From positions 62,001-126,000 of the forward strand of contig DATCYW010000080.1 of the NCBI GenBank assembly GCA_036526255.1: a stretch of DNA of 64,000 bases. The letters run 5' to 3'. This document shows, piece after piece, positions 7,771 to 16,082 of this stretch. The notes under the pieces are model-generated. The model did no database searches and had not been told where the DNA came from. It worked only from the letters and a program-made list of their open reading frames with translations. How positions within the stretch are numbered: position 1 is the stretch's first letter; each line of letters begins with the position of its first letter. Source of the stretch: Malonomonas sp036526255. GTDB taxonomy: Bacteria; Desulfobacterota; Desulfuromonadia; Desulfuromonadales; Geopsychrobacteraceae. The position numbers and the translations under genes were made by a program.

Positions 7771-10700
7771 ATGGAACACGCCAACTTCGTTCATCTGCAT
7801 CTGCACAGTCAGTACAGTCTTCTCGACGGCGCTATCAAGCTGGACGAGCTGGTCGCCCGCGCCAAGCAGTACAAGATGCCGGCGGTTGCGGTGACCGACC
7901 ACGGCAACATGTTCGGCGCGGTTGAATTTTACAGCAAGGCGATGGCCGGCGGCATCAAGCCGATCGTCGGCTGCGAGGTCTATGTTGCGCCCGGTTCGCG
8001 TTTTACCAAGGGGAACGCACGTGGCTCTTCGGAAGCTTCGTACCATCTGGTGCTGCTGTGCATGAATCTGACCGGCTACAAGAACCTCTGTCGGTTGATC
8101 TCTACCGCTTACCGTGAAGGGTTCTACTATAAGCCGCGTATCGACTGGGAGCTGCTGACCACCCACAACGAGGGGCTGATTGCGCTCTCGGCCTGTCTTG
8201 GTGGCGAGCTGCCGACCCTGATCAACCTTAATCAGTCGGGCGAGGCGCTGGAGCGGGCCCGGCTGATGGCTGAGATTTTCGACGATAACCGCTTTTACCT
8301 CGAATTGCAGGAGAACTACCTGCCGGAACAGGCCAAGGCGAACGCCGGGCTGGTTTCCATCGCCAAAGAGCTGAACCTTCCGCTGGTGGCAACCAACGAT
8401 TGTCACTATCTGACCCGCGAAAATGCTTTTGCCCACGAGGTGCTGCTCTGCATCCAGACGGGCAAAACCATGGACGATCCGAACCGGATGCGTTTTTCCA
8501 ACGACGAGTTTTACGTTAAGACTCCCGACGAGATGATCGCGCTGTTCAAGGATCATCCGGACGCGATCGCCAACACGGTGAAGATCGCCGAGCGTTGTAA
8601 TCTTGAACTCGATTTCTCTACCTACCACTTCCCGCAATACGAAAAGCCGGCCGACCGGACGCTTGACGAGGAGCTGCAGGTGCAGAGCGAAGCCGGGCTG
8701 GAAGAGCGGCTGGCAGAAATCCGCCTGTTGCGTGAACTGAGCGCCGAGCAGGAGCAGGTCTACCGTGACCGGCTGGCCGAAGAGCTGGCCTGTGTCAAGC
8801 AGATGGGCTTTCCTGGTTACTTTCTGATTGTTGCCGATTTTATCAACTGGGGCAAAGACAACGACATTCCGGTCGGTCCCGGGCGGGGTTCGGCGGCCGG
8901 TTCTCTGGTGGCCTTCGCGATCCGGATTACCGACATCGACCCGATCCCCTATAACCTGCTGTTCGAGCGGTTCCTCAATCCGGAACGGGTTTCGATGCCG
9001 GATATCGACGTCGACTTCTGTATCTATGGCCGCGAGCGGGTGATTGACTATGTGCGCGAGAAGTATGGTCCGGAGAACGTCGCCCAGATCATCACCTTCG
9101 GGACCATGCAGGCCAAGGGGGTGTTGCGCGACGTCGGGCGGGCATTGAATATCCCGTATGGCGAGGTCGATAAAATCGCCAAGCTGGTTCCTGGCGTACT
9201 CGGCATCACTCTGAAACAGGCGATCGAGCAGGAGCCGCAGCTGCGGGCGCTGATCGATAAAGACAAGAAGGTCGCCGAACTGACCAAGATCGCGCTGGCG
9301 CTGGAGGGGCTGACACGGCACGCTTCGACCCACGCCGCCGGGGTTGTGGTTACGCCGAAGCCGCTGCCGGAGTATCTGCCGCTTTATATCGACCCGAAAT
9401 CGGGCGGGCAGGTCACCCAGTACCCGATGAGTTATGTCGAAAAGATCGGCCTGGTCAAGTTCGACTTTCTCGGTCTGAAAACCCTGACGGTTATTGAGAA
9501 CGCGGTGCGGCTGATTCGTGCGGGAAAGGATCCCAAGTTCGATCTGAAGCTGGTGCGCGACGACGACAAAAAAACCTACGAGCTGCTCTCACGCGGCGAA
9601 ACCACCGGCGTCTTCCAGCTGGAATCCTCGGGCATGAAGGAATACCTGGTCAAACTCAAGCCGAGCTGTTTCGAGGATCTGATCGCGATGGTGGCGCTTT
9701 ATCGGCCGGGGCCGCTGGGGTCGGGGATGGTCGACTCCTTCATCAAGCGGAAGCATGGCGTCGAGCAGTTCAAGTATGATTTTCCGCAGCTCGAACCGAT
9801 CCTCGATGACACCTACGGGGTTATCGTTTATCAGGAGCAGGTTATGCTGATCGCCCAGGTTCTGGGTGGCTACAGCCTCGGTGGCGCCGACCTGCTGCGC
9901 CGGGCGATGGGCAAGAAAAAACCGGAGGAGATGGCCAAGGAGAAGGTCAAGTTTCTGGCCGGGGCGAAGCAGAACAACCTCGATCTGAAAAAGGCCGAAG
10001 GGGTTTTCGACCTGATGGAGATGTTTGCGGCTTACGGTTTCAATAAGTCACATTCGGCCGCTTATGCGTTGATCGCCTATCATACGGCGTATCTCAAGGC
10101 CCACTACCCGGTGGAATTCATGGCCGCACTCTTGACCGAGGATATGGAGAATACCGACAAGGTCATTAAAAACATCAGCGAAGTGCGGTCGATGGGGATC
10201 GAGGTGCATCCGCCTGATATCAACCAGTCGGATCGTTCATTTACTGTATCGGCCGATTCGATGCGTTTCGGTCTGGGGGCGGTCAAGGGGGTCGGCGCGG
10301 CAGCGCTGGAATCGATCATCGAGGTACGTAAGGGCAAGCCGTTCAGTTCGCTGCAGGATTTCTGTGAGCGGGTCGATCTGCGTAAAGTGAACAAAAAGGT
10401 TGGTGAGGCGCTGATCAAATGCGGGGCCTACGATACCTTCGGCGGCAAACGGGCGCAGTTCATGGCCGCCCTTGAAGAGGCGATGGAGATTGGCCAGCGG
10501 CTGCAGAAGGAGCGCGAATCGGGGCAGGATTCGCTGTTCGGCAGCAGCGAAATTGTCTCCACCGCCGGAAACGGTTATGGTGTACTCCCCGACATCGAGG
10601 AGTGGGACGAAAAGCAGCTGCTCTCTTACGAAAAAGAGGCACTCGGATTTTACGTCACCGGCCATCCGCTTGACCGTTTCAGCGATTCAATCAAACGTTT

Positions 10701-11241
10701 CGCCACCTGCGAGACTGCCGGGTTGGCTGAGCGCAGCGACAAGGAAGAGGTACGGATTTGCGGAATCGTCTCGGGAATCAAAGAGTTGATGACCAAAAAA
10801 GGCGACCGCATGGCTTTCGTCAACCTCGAAGATCTGAGTGGCTCGGTGGAGATCGTTGTCTTCCCAGAGGTTTACGCCGCTTCGATGGAGTTGCTCAAGG
10901 GGGAGGAGCCGCTGCTGATTACCGGCGAGCTTGATGTCGGTGAGGAATCCTGTAAAATGCTCGCCAGTGCGGTTGTTTTGCTGCGCGATGTCAAAGAGAC
11001 CATGACCGAACGGGTGCATATCCGTTTGACAACGCCGGGTCTGGATGAAATGCAGATGCGGCAACTGAAGGGGATTGTGCAGCGCTACCGCGGAAATTGT
11101 CAGGTCCGGCTGCATGTCGTCATTCCAAATCGCAGTGAAACAGTGATCTCACTGCCACCCTCGATGAAGATGGCCGCATCGGATGAGGCGATGGCTGATG
11201 CTGAAAAGATTTTTGGTTACAACGTCATGAAATTTGAATAA
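7771..11241 (+). CDS. dnaE: DNA polymerase III alpha subunit
   Basis: Replicative DNA polymerase catalytic subunit, 1156 residues, the normal length for DnaE1. The N-terminal PHP domain starts FVHLHLHSQYSLLDG and carries TDHGN. The palm has the acidic PDIDVDF motif at about residues 410-416, with GPGRGSAAGSLV just before it. The helix-hairpin-helix segment and an OB-fold (from about residue 990) follow. The ATG at 7771 is preferred because it starts with the conserved MEHANFVHLHLHS; only a weak GCCGGA ribosome site precedes it. accA follows after 50 bases, so the two are probably co-transcribed, an order common in proteobacteria. Confidence 0.97.
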   Translation: MEHANFVHLHLHSQYSLLDGAIKLDELVARAKQYKMPAVAVTDHGNMFGAVEFYSKAMAGGIKPIVGCEVYVAPGSRFTKGNARGSSEASYHLVLLCMNLTGYKNLCRLISTAYREGFYYKPRIDWELLTTHNEGLIALSACLGGELPTLINLNQSGEALERARLMAEIFDDNRFYLELQENYLPEQAKANAGLVSIAKELNLPLVATNDCHYLTRENAFAHEVLLCIQTGKTMDDPNRMRFSNDEFYVKTPDEMIALFKDHPDAIANTVKIAERCNLELDFSTYHFPQYEKPADRTLDEELQVQSEAGLEERLAEIRLLRELSAEQEQVYRDRLAEELACVKQMGFPGYFLIVADFINWGKDNDIPVGPGRGSAAGSLVAFAIRITDIDPIPYNLLFERFLNPERVSMPDIDVDFCIYGRERVIDYVREKYGPENVAQIITFGTMQAKGVLRDVGRALNIPYGEVDKIAKLVPGVLGITLKQAIEQEPQLRALIDKDKKVAELTKIALALEGLTRHASTHAAGVVVTPKPLPEYLPLYIDPKSGGQVTQYPMSYVEKIGLVKFDFLGLKTLTVIENAVRLIRAGKDPKFDLKLVRDDDKKTYELLSRGETTGVFQLESSGMKEYLVKLKPSCFEDLIAMVALYRPGPLGSGMVDSFIKRKHGVEQFKYDFPQLEPILDDTYGVIVYQEQVMLIAQVLGGYSLGGADLLRRAMGKKKPEEMAKEKVKFLAGAKQNNLDLKKAEGVFDLMEMFAAYGFNKSHSAAYALIAYHTAYLKAHYPVEFMAALLTEDMENTDKVIKNISEVRSMGIEVHPPDINQSDRSFTVSADSMRFGLGAVKGVGAAALESIIEVRKGKPFSSLQDFCERVDLRKVNKKVGEALIKCGAYDTFGGKRAQFMAALEEAMEIGQRLQKERESGQDSLFGSSEIVSTAGNGYGVLPDIEEWDEKQLLSYEKEALGFYVTGHPLDRFSDSIKRFATCETAGLAERSDKEEVRICGIVSGIKELMTKKGDRMAFVNLEDLSGSVEIVVFPEVYAASMELLKGEEPLLITGELDVGEESCKMLASAVVLLRDVKETMTERVHIRLTTPGLDEMQMRQLKGIVQRYRGNCQVRLHVVIPNRSETVISLPPSMKMAASDEAMADAEKIFGYNVMKFE

Positions 11242-11291
11242 ATCCGGAGATTCCGGAAATCTATGTCCAGCCGTGGACAGGGAGTAAACGC

Positions 11292-12251
11292 ATGAACCAA
11301 TACCTCGATTTTGAAAAGCCGATTGCCGACCTGGAAACCAAGATCGGTGAACTGCGCGAGTATTCGACCGACAGTGTCGATTTTTCCGGTGATATCAAAA
11401 AGCTGGAGAAGAAAGCCGACAAGCTCAAAACCGAAATCTATTCCAAATTGACCCGCTGGCAACGCACACAGTTGGCCCGCCACGCCAACCGTCCGCACAC
11501 CGAGGATTATATCGAGCATATCTTCACCGATTTTTTCGAGGTCCATGGTGATCGCAACTTTCGCGATGACCCGGCGCTGGTCTGTGGTTTTGCCAAGCTT
11601 GATGGCAAGCCCTGTTGCGTGATCGGTCACCAGAAGGGGCGGAACACCAAAGAGAAGGTGCGGCGCAACTTCGGTATGCCGAACCCGGAAGGTTACCGCA
11701 AGGCGCTGCGAGTGATGCAGATGGCTGATCAGTTCGGTCTGCCGATTTTCACCTTTGTCGACACACCGGGCGCCTTCCCCGGCATTGGCGCTGAGGAACG
11801 CGGTCAGGCTGAAGCGATCGCCCGCAACCTGCGAGAAATGGCGATGCTTAAAGTACCGGTGATTGTGACCGTGACCGGCGAAGGCGGCTCCGGCGGTGCG
11901 CTGGCGATTGCCGTCGGCAACCGGGTGATGATGATGGAATACTCGGTCTACGCGGTTATTTCTCCGGAAGGCTGTGCCGCGATCCTCTGGAATGACGGCG
12001 CCAAAGGGCCGCAGGCTGCCGAGGCGCTGAAGCTGACGGCGGCTGATGTCGACAGTCTGAAAACGGTTATCGACGATGTCATTCCAGAACCGCTCGGCGG
12101 CGCCCATCAGGATCACCAGGCCGCGGCCGCAAGTCTAAAAAAATACCTGCTCAAGCATCTTGCCGAACTGGAAGGGCTGTCAGCCGAAGAGTTGATCGAA
12201 CAGCGTTATCAGCGTTTCCGCGCGATGGCCGAGTTTGAAGAAGTTGAATAA
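11292..12251 (+). CDS. accA: Acetyl-CoA carboxylase carboxyltransferase subunit alpha
   Basis: Alpha half of the carboxyltransferase that moves CO2 from carboxybiotin to acetyl-CoA, the first committed step of fatty-acid synthesis; it works as an A2D2 complex with AccD, which is not in this window. The length of 319 residues is typical. Family blocks include LARHANRPHTEDYI, IGHQKGRNTKEK, TFVDTPGAFPGIGAEERGQ and GEGGSGGALAIAVG, the last forming the oxyanion site of the crotonase fold. A good AGGGAG ribosome site sits 8 bases before the ATG. The next gene begins 15 bases later, so it probably shares the transcript. Confidence 0.97.
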   Translation: MNQYLDFEKPIADLETKIGELREYSTDSVDFSGDIKKLEKKADKLKTEIYSKLTRWQRTQLARHANRPHTEDYIEHIFTDFFEVHGDRNFRDDPALVCGFAKLDGKPCCVIGHQKGRNTKEKVRRNFGMPNPEGYRKALRVMQMADQFGLPIFTFVDTPGAFPGIGAEERGQAEAIARNLREMAMLKVPVIVTVTGEGGSGGALAIAVGNRVMMMEYSVYAVISPEGCAAILWNDGAKGPQAAEALKLTAADVDSLKTVIDDVIPEPLGGAHQDHQAAAASLKKYLLKHLAELEGLSAEELIEQRYQRFRAMAEFEEVE

Positions 12252-12266
12252 GCCAGGGGGGTCGCG

Positions 12267-13007
12267 TTGCGTTTTATTCTGATCTGCCTGGGGTTGTTGC
12301 TGTTGGCGGGCTGCGGTGGGCACACAACCAGGGTCATCGATACTCCTGAGACCCGTGAATTGAAGGGGTGGCAGAAGCCCTATGAAGTCGATGGCAAGCG
12401 TTATCAGCCGCTGCGCGACCATCAGGGCTTTCGGCAAGCCGGACTGGCCAGTTGGTACGGCCAGCCGTTTCACGGTCGCAAAACCAGCAACGGTGAAATT
12501 TACGATATGTACGCCATGACCGCCGCCCACAAAACCTTGCCGCTTGGCGTGTCGGTGCGGGTCACTCATCAGGGCAGCGGCAAGTCGATTGTGGTGCGGG
12601 TGAATGATCGCGGTCCCTTTGTCGGAGCCCGGATTATCGATCTTTCATACGCTGCGGCTAGCCAACTGGGGATGGTCGATGCGGGGACCGCACCGGTTAA
12701 GATTGAAGCCCTCGGTTATCGGGGAACGACCGATGGTCAGGTCAGTTACAGCGCGCCGGTCAATTACGATGCCGGCAGCTTTGCTGTGCAGATCGGCGCT
12801 TTCAGCGTTGCGGCCAATGCCTCCCGGCTGGCGACGTCGATGCGCGAACGTCACGGCAAAGCAGAAGTGCAGACGGCCATACTTGATGGCCGGCAACTTT
12901 ACCGCGTCCGGGTTGGCGATTATCGCTCACTGGAAAAAGCCGAACATGCAGCGCTTGATTTCAGCCGCAGCGGCTTTCCGAACAGTTTTGTCATTGCCTT
13001 TGATTGA
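12267..13007 (+). CDS. rlpA: RlpA-like lipoprotein with SPOR domain
   Basis: Septal lytic transglycosylase of the RlpA family, which cleaves peptidoglycan glycan strands lacking stem peptides. Starting at TTG 12267 behind AGGGGG, the protein has a lipoprotein signal (MRFILICLGLLLLAGC), so the mature form should be an outer-membrane lipoprotein. The double-psi beta-barrel covers about residues 55-145 (GLASWYGQPFHGRKTSNGE through VRVNDRGPFVGARIIDLS). A C-terminal SPOR domain (about 168-246) would bind denuded glycan at the division site. Total length is 246 residues. It sits between accA and a DUF502 gene and probably belongs to the same transcript. Confidence 0.88.
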   Translation: MRFILICLGLLLLAGCGGHTTRVIDTPETRELKGWQKPYEVDGKRYQPLRDHQGFRQAGLASWYGQPFHGRKTSNGEIYDMYAMTAAHKTLPLGVSVRVTHQGSGKSIVVRVNDRGPFVGARIIDLSYAAASQLGMVDAGTAPVKIEALGYRGTTDGQVSYSAPVNYDAGSFAVQIGAFSVAANASRLATSMRERHGKAEVQTAILDGRQLYRVRVGDYRSLEKAEHAALDFSRSGFPNSFVIAFD

Positions 13008-13018
13008 AAGATGCCGGC

Positions 13019-13666
13019 ATGCCGCTTAAAGAAGTATTCAAAGGGATAAAGTCTTTTGCCAAGGACGCCGTAATCGGTGGTCTGACTTTCCTGCTCCCTT
13101 TCGGAATCCTGATATTCACCTTCACCTGGTTGTTTAATTTGCTGACCGGCTTGTTTTCACCGCTGATCAAGCTGATTGTTGACAATACCGGCTCGGAACT
13201 CTTTGTCGCCGAAATTCTGGCGATTCTTTTTCTGGTCGTCGGCTGTTTCACGATCGGAGTTTTTATCCGCACCAAAGCCGGCGACCTGATCTTTAATTGG
13301 CTGGAAAAGCTGTTGTTGAGCCCGGTGCCTGGCTACAGCTTTATTAAAGATACGGTCTCACCACTTTTCAGTGGCAAGAAGACCGCGTTTCGTCATGTCG
13401 CAGTTGGGCGCCCCTTTGGCAACGAAACCCGCGTGATTGGTTTTGTCACCGAGATTCATGCCGATGGCAGTGTGACTCTGCTCAGTCCGACAGCGCCGAA
13501 CGTGACCTCGGGGTTGATCTGGCTGCTGCAGAAGGATCAGGTTGAATTCAAAAATATCAGCCCGGAAAAGGCGATGCGCAGCCTGATCGCCTGCGGCGCC
13601 GGAACTGCCGAAGTGCTCGCAGCACCCACCCTGCCGCACCCGGCGGATGTCGCCAAGGCCAGCTGA
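13019..13666 (+). CDS. DUF502 family membrane protein
   Basis: Member of the uncharacterised DUF502 family, about 215 residues. Two strong transmembrane helices lie near the N-terminus (around residues 15-40 and 60-85), followed by a soluble domain with the family motifs PVPGYSFIKDTV and the GFVTEIHADGSVTLLSPTAPN segment. The ATG at 13019 is chosen because GAAAG lies 8 bases upstream and the product starts MPLKEVFKGIKS; an in-frame TTG at 13004 overlaps the end of the RlpA gene and is the alternative. It is the last gene of the dnaE-accA-rlpA stretch. Function is unknown. Confidence 0.85.
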   Translation: MPLKEVFKGIKSFAKDAVIGGLTFLLPFGILIFTFTWLFNLLTGLFSPLIKLIVDNTGSELFVAEILAILFLVVGCFTIGVFIRTKAGDLIFNWLEKLLLSPVPGYSFIKDTVSPLFSGKKTAFRHVAVGRPFGNETRVIGFVTEIHADGSVTLLSPTAPNVTSGLIWLLQKDQVEFKNISPEKAMRSLIACGAGTAEVLAAPTLPHPADVAKAS

Positions 13667-13764
13667 AAAATCATATTTCAGGTTTTTTTCTAACTAATGC
13701 CAAGATTTTAGGGTAAGTGGTCGGAAATAAAGACAAATAATTTTGGTTCCCGTTGTTATTAATG

Positions 13765-13793
13765 CTTGCTTTTTATTTATAGGCTGTGATAGC
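13765..13793 (+). promoter_or_regulatory. Possible promoter of the cold-shock transcript
   Basis: TTGCTT (13765-13770) is followed after 17 bases by ATAGCG with an upstream TGTG, a weak extended -10. If real, it gives a leader of about 155 bases before the csp start, similar to the long leaders of known cold-shock genes. Confidence is low because the -10 match is poor. Confidence 0.3.
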
Positions 13794-13848
13794 GTTTCTC
13801 TGTCTCAGTATCAGTTTGTGTAGATAAGTGCTTTTCAAGTCAGAGAAG

Positions 13849-13885
13849 AACCGCACAGGCCTTTCGGACTGAGCGGTTTTTTTAA
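13849..13885 (+). terminator. Terminator-like hairpin inside the csp leader
   Basis: AACCGC (13849-13854) pairs with GCGGTT (13873-13878), with further pairing CAG/CTG and CC/GG inside, followed by seven T. It has the form of an intrinsic terminator but lies only 68 bases before the csp start. It could be an attenuator of csp, or the end of a short RNA made from the 13667-13885 region, which holds no gene that I can see. Confidence 0.6.
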
Positions 13886-13952
13886 TGGTTTGCAGCTCAG
13901 ATCTGCAACAAAAAACAACTCCCGTGTAGGGACCAAGTAAGGAGAAAAGAAA

Positions 13953-14153
13953 ATGGCAGAAGGAACAGTCAAGTGGTTTAACGATTCCAAGGGTTTTGGC
14001 TTCATCGAGCAGGACAACGGTCCTGACGTATTCGCTCACTTCTCAGCAATCAGCGGTGATGGCTTCAAATCCCTGGCTGAAGGCCAGCGTGTAAGCTTTG
14101 ACGTTGTTGAAGGTCAAAAAGGCCCACAGGCCAGCAACATCGTTAAACTGTAA
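13953..14153 (+). CDS. Cold-shock protein (CspA family)
   Basis: Small single-stranded nucleic-acid-binding protein of 66 residues with one OB fold. Both RNA-binding motifs are present: KGFGFI (RNP1) and VFAHFS (RNP2). It starts MAEGTVKWFNDSKG, as most of the family do, and is preceded by AAGGAG. Such proteins act as RNA chaperones; some are cold-induced and others are constitutive, and the sequence alone does not say which this is. The gene is monocistronic: a structured leader lies upstream and a strong terminator downstream. Confidence 0.95.
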   Translation: MAEGTVKWFNDSKGFGFIEQDNGPDVFAHFSAISGDGFKSLAEGQRVSFDVVEGQKGPQASNIVKL

Positions 14154-14180
14154 GATCGCTTGACTTTTTATAGCGATACC

Positions 14181-14212
14181 GGCCCCGCAGGAAACTGCGG
14201 GGCCTTTTTTTG
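14181..14212 (+). terminator. Intrinsic terminator of the csp gene
   Basis: GGCCCCGCAG (14181-14190), a GAAA tetraloop, CTGCGGGGCC (14195-14204) and eight T. A perfect ten-base GC-rich stem. Confidence 0.95.
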
Positions 14213-14244
14213 TTCTGTGACTGCCAATCGAAGCGTCGCTGACG

Positions 14245-14250
14245 TATAAT
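14245..14250 (+). promoter_or_regulatory. Possible -10 box for the moxR cluster
   Basis: A perfect TATAAT lies 30 bases before moxR, directly after the csp terminator. No convincing -35 box is at the right distance (TGCCAA at 14222-14227 is weak), so this is tentative. Confidence 0.35.
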
Positions 14251-14280
14251 CAGCGCAGCTTACTGCGCGGGGGTTAATTG

Positions 14281-15222
14281 ATGGAGTTTCCACATCGGCA
14301 CCAGGTTCTGCAGGTTATCGACAGTCTCGCGAATGAACATCTGCAGGGAAAAGTCCGGGCGATCCGTATGTCCTTGATCAGCCTGCTGGCTGGCGGCCAC
14401 CTCTTGCTCGAAGATATTCCCGGTCTTGGTAAAACCAGCCTGGCGCTGGCGTTGTCAGGCATCCTCGGTCTCGATTTTGGCCGGGTCCAGTGTACCAGCG
14501 ATCTGCTGCCGTCCGACATCACCGGCCTGTCGATCTTTGACCGGCAGAAAAACCAGTTTCATTTTATCAAGGGACCTATTTTCAATAATCTGGTGCTGGT
14601 CGACGAGGTCAACCGGGCGATGCCGAAGACCCAGAGCGCCATGCTTGAGGCTATGGAAGAGCGACGGGTGACGGTTGAAGGGGTGACCTACGAGCTGCCG
14701 GATCCTTTTCTGGTGATCGCCACACAGAACCCGGCCGAGCAGGTCGGTACTTTCCCTTTGCCCGAATCGCAGCTGGATCGCTTTCTGATGACCACGGGGA
14801 TCGGTTATCCGCCTCCGGATCTGGAAAAGAAGATCATCCAGTTGGGTAGCGTACGCGAGCAGTTGCAGACCATCAAGCCGATGCTCAGTGCTGAACAGAT
14901 CCTTGAGGCCCGACATTTTATCCGGCAGCATATTCTGCTTGGCGACAAAGTCACCGATTATATCCACCAGTTGATGCTGCGCAGTCGTGACCATGAGTCG
15001 ATTTATTCGGGAATTTCGACCCGTGGTGGCTTAAATCTGGCTGCTGCCGCCCGTGCTGAAGCCTATCTGGTTGGACGTGATTATGTGGTTCCGGAAGATG
15101 TGCAGCAGGTGGCAGTAGCGGTTGCCGCCCATCGCCTGATCCTGCGCCCGGAAGCGGCAATCCAGAATAAAGAAGAGGTGTTCCGATCGCTACTGGCAGA
15201 AACTCCCGTACCTATCAGCTGA
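14281..15222 (+). CDS. MoxR-family AAA+ ATPase
   Basis: AAA+ ATPase of the MoxR family, 313 residues, thought to act as a chaperone that helps mature or activate partner proteins. Walker A is DIPGLGKTSLA (about residue 45-52), Walker B is LVLVDEVNRAMPKTQ, and sensor 1 lies in FLVIATQNPAEQ. The ATG at 14281 is used; an in-frame TTG immediately before it is an unlikely start. The next two genes (DUF58 and a transglutaminase-like protein) are the standard partners of MoxR, and all three overlap or abut, so they form one operon. Confidence 0.93.
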   Translation: MEFPHRHQVLQVIDSLANEHLQGKVRAIRMSLISLLAGGHLLLEDIPGLGKTSLALALSGILGLDFGRVQCTSDLLPSDITGLSIFDRQKNQFHFIKGPIFNNLVLVDEVNRAMPKTQSAMLEAMEERRVTVEGVTYELPDPFLVIATQNPAEQVGTFPLPESQLDRFLMTTGIGYPPPDLEKKIIQLGSVREQLQTIKPMLSAEQILEARHFIRQHILLGDKVTDYIHQLMLRSRDHESIYSGISTRGGLNLAAAARAEAYLVGRDYVVPEDVQQVAVAVAAHRLILRPEAAIQNKEEVFRSLLAETPVPIS

Positions 15223-16082
15223 AGCTGACCCGGTCCGGGGCACTTTATATCGGTTTGACGCTGCTGCTCGGTTTTGCTGCGGTCAACACCGGCAACAACC
15301 TGCTCTATCTGCTGGTGTCCGCGCTGCTTGGCTTTATGGTGGTGTCAGGAGTACTTGGTCAGCAGAATCTGCAGCGGCTTGAGGTGCGTTTTCTGCCCGG
15401 CTATGAATTGTACGCGGCGACCAGTTCGACCCTTGAGATTGAGCTGCACAATCGACGCCGCTGGCTGCCGGCTTTTTTACTTCAGGTGGAAATCGCAGAT
15501 TCAGCGGTTCTGTTGCCCCTGTTGGCGACCGGCCAGAAGGCACAGCAGCGCTTGAGTCTGCGTATGCCGCAGCGTGGTTTGCAGCCAGTCCCGCCGATCA
15601 GGTTGACATCCCGCTTTCCGATCAATTTTTTTATCCGTTCCCGTACCTTCAACCCGTCACAGCAGCTGCTGGTTTTTCCACAACCCTTGCAATCAGTCCT
15701 ACCTGCTGGTGGCGAGGACAGCCGCCAGACCAGGCGGGATGAACTGCCGTTGCCGGGGGTCGATGGAGAGATCCGCGGGATCGATGATTATCGTTCTGGT
15801 GACCCACTGAAGTCGATCCATTGGAAATTATCCGCCCGCCACCGGGGTTTCAAGAGCAAGCGCCTGAATCAACTGGGCTCCCCTTCGCTGGTGCTTGATC
15901 CGCAGCGCCTTCCCGGTAATCTGGAAGAACAGTTGAGTCGTTGCACCTATCTGATCAACCAGTACTCACGGCAACAGCGTCCGGTTGGATTGCGTCTTGA
16001 TCAACAGTTCCTGCTGCCTGCGTCTGGTGGCGTCTGGCGGCATAAATTGCTTGCCGCTCTGGCTGTCTATGCTCAGCGTTAA
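15186..16082 (+). CDS. DUF58 domain protein, probable non-ATG start
   Basis: Member of the DUF58 family that accompanies MoxR and a transglutaminase. Two N-terminal transmembrane helices (YIGLTLLLGFAAVNTG region) precede a soluble domain with the conserved core GVDGEIRGIDDYRSGDPLKSIHWK. The first usual start codon in frame is TTG 15255, but that would remove the family's conserved head; residues encoded from 15186 (TYQLKLTRSGALYIG) match it. No ATG, GTG or TTG exists between the upstream in-frame stop (15168-15170) and 15255. ATC at 15186 sits seven bases after AGAGG, so it is the proposed start, inside the end of moxR. The exact start is uncertain; the gene itself is not. Confidence 0.82.
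   Translation: MATGRNSRTYQLKLTRSGALYIGLTLLLGFAAVNTGNNLLYLLVSALLGFMVVSGVLGQQNLQRLEVRFLPGYELYAATSSTLEIELHNRRRWLPAFLLQVEIADSAVLLPLLATGQKAQQRLSLRMPQRGLQPVPPIRLTSRFPINFFIRSRTFNPSQQLLVFPQPLQSVLPAGGEDSRQTRRDELPLPGVDGEIRGIDDYRSGDPLKSIHWKLSARHRGFKSKRLNQLGSPSLVLDPQRLPGNLEEQLSRCTYLINQYSRQQRPVGLRLDQQFLLPASGGVWRHKLLAALAVYAQR

Noticed and set aside
7717..9333. A 538-codon open frame on the minus strand opposite dnaE
   Set aside because: It lies entirely antisense to a clear DnaE reading frame, has a composition typical of a GC-rich shadow frame (many Arg, Gln, His, Val), no recognisable domain and no ribosome site.
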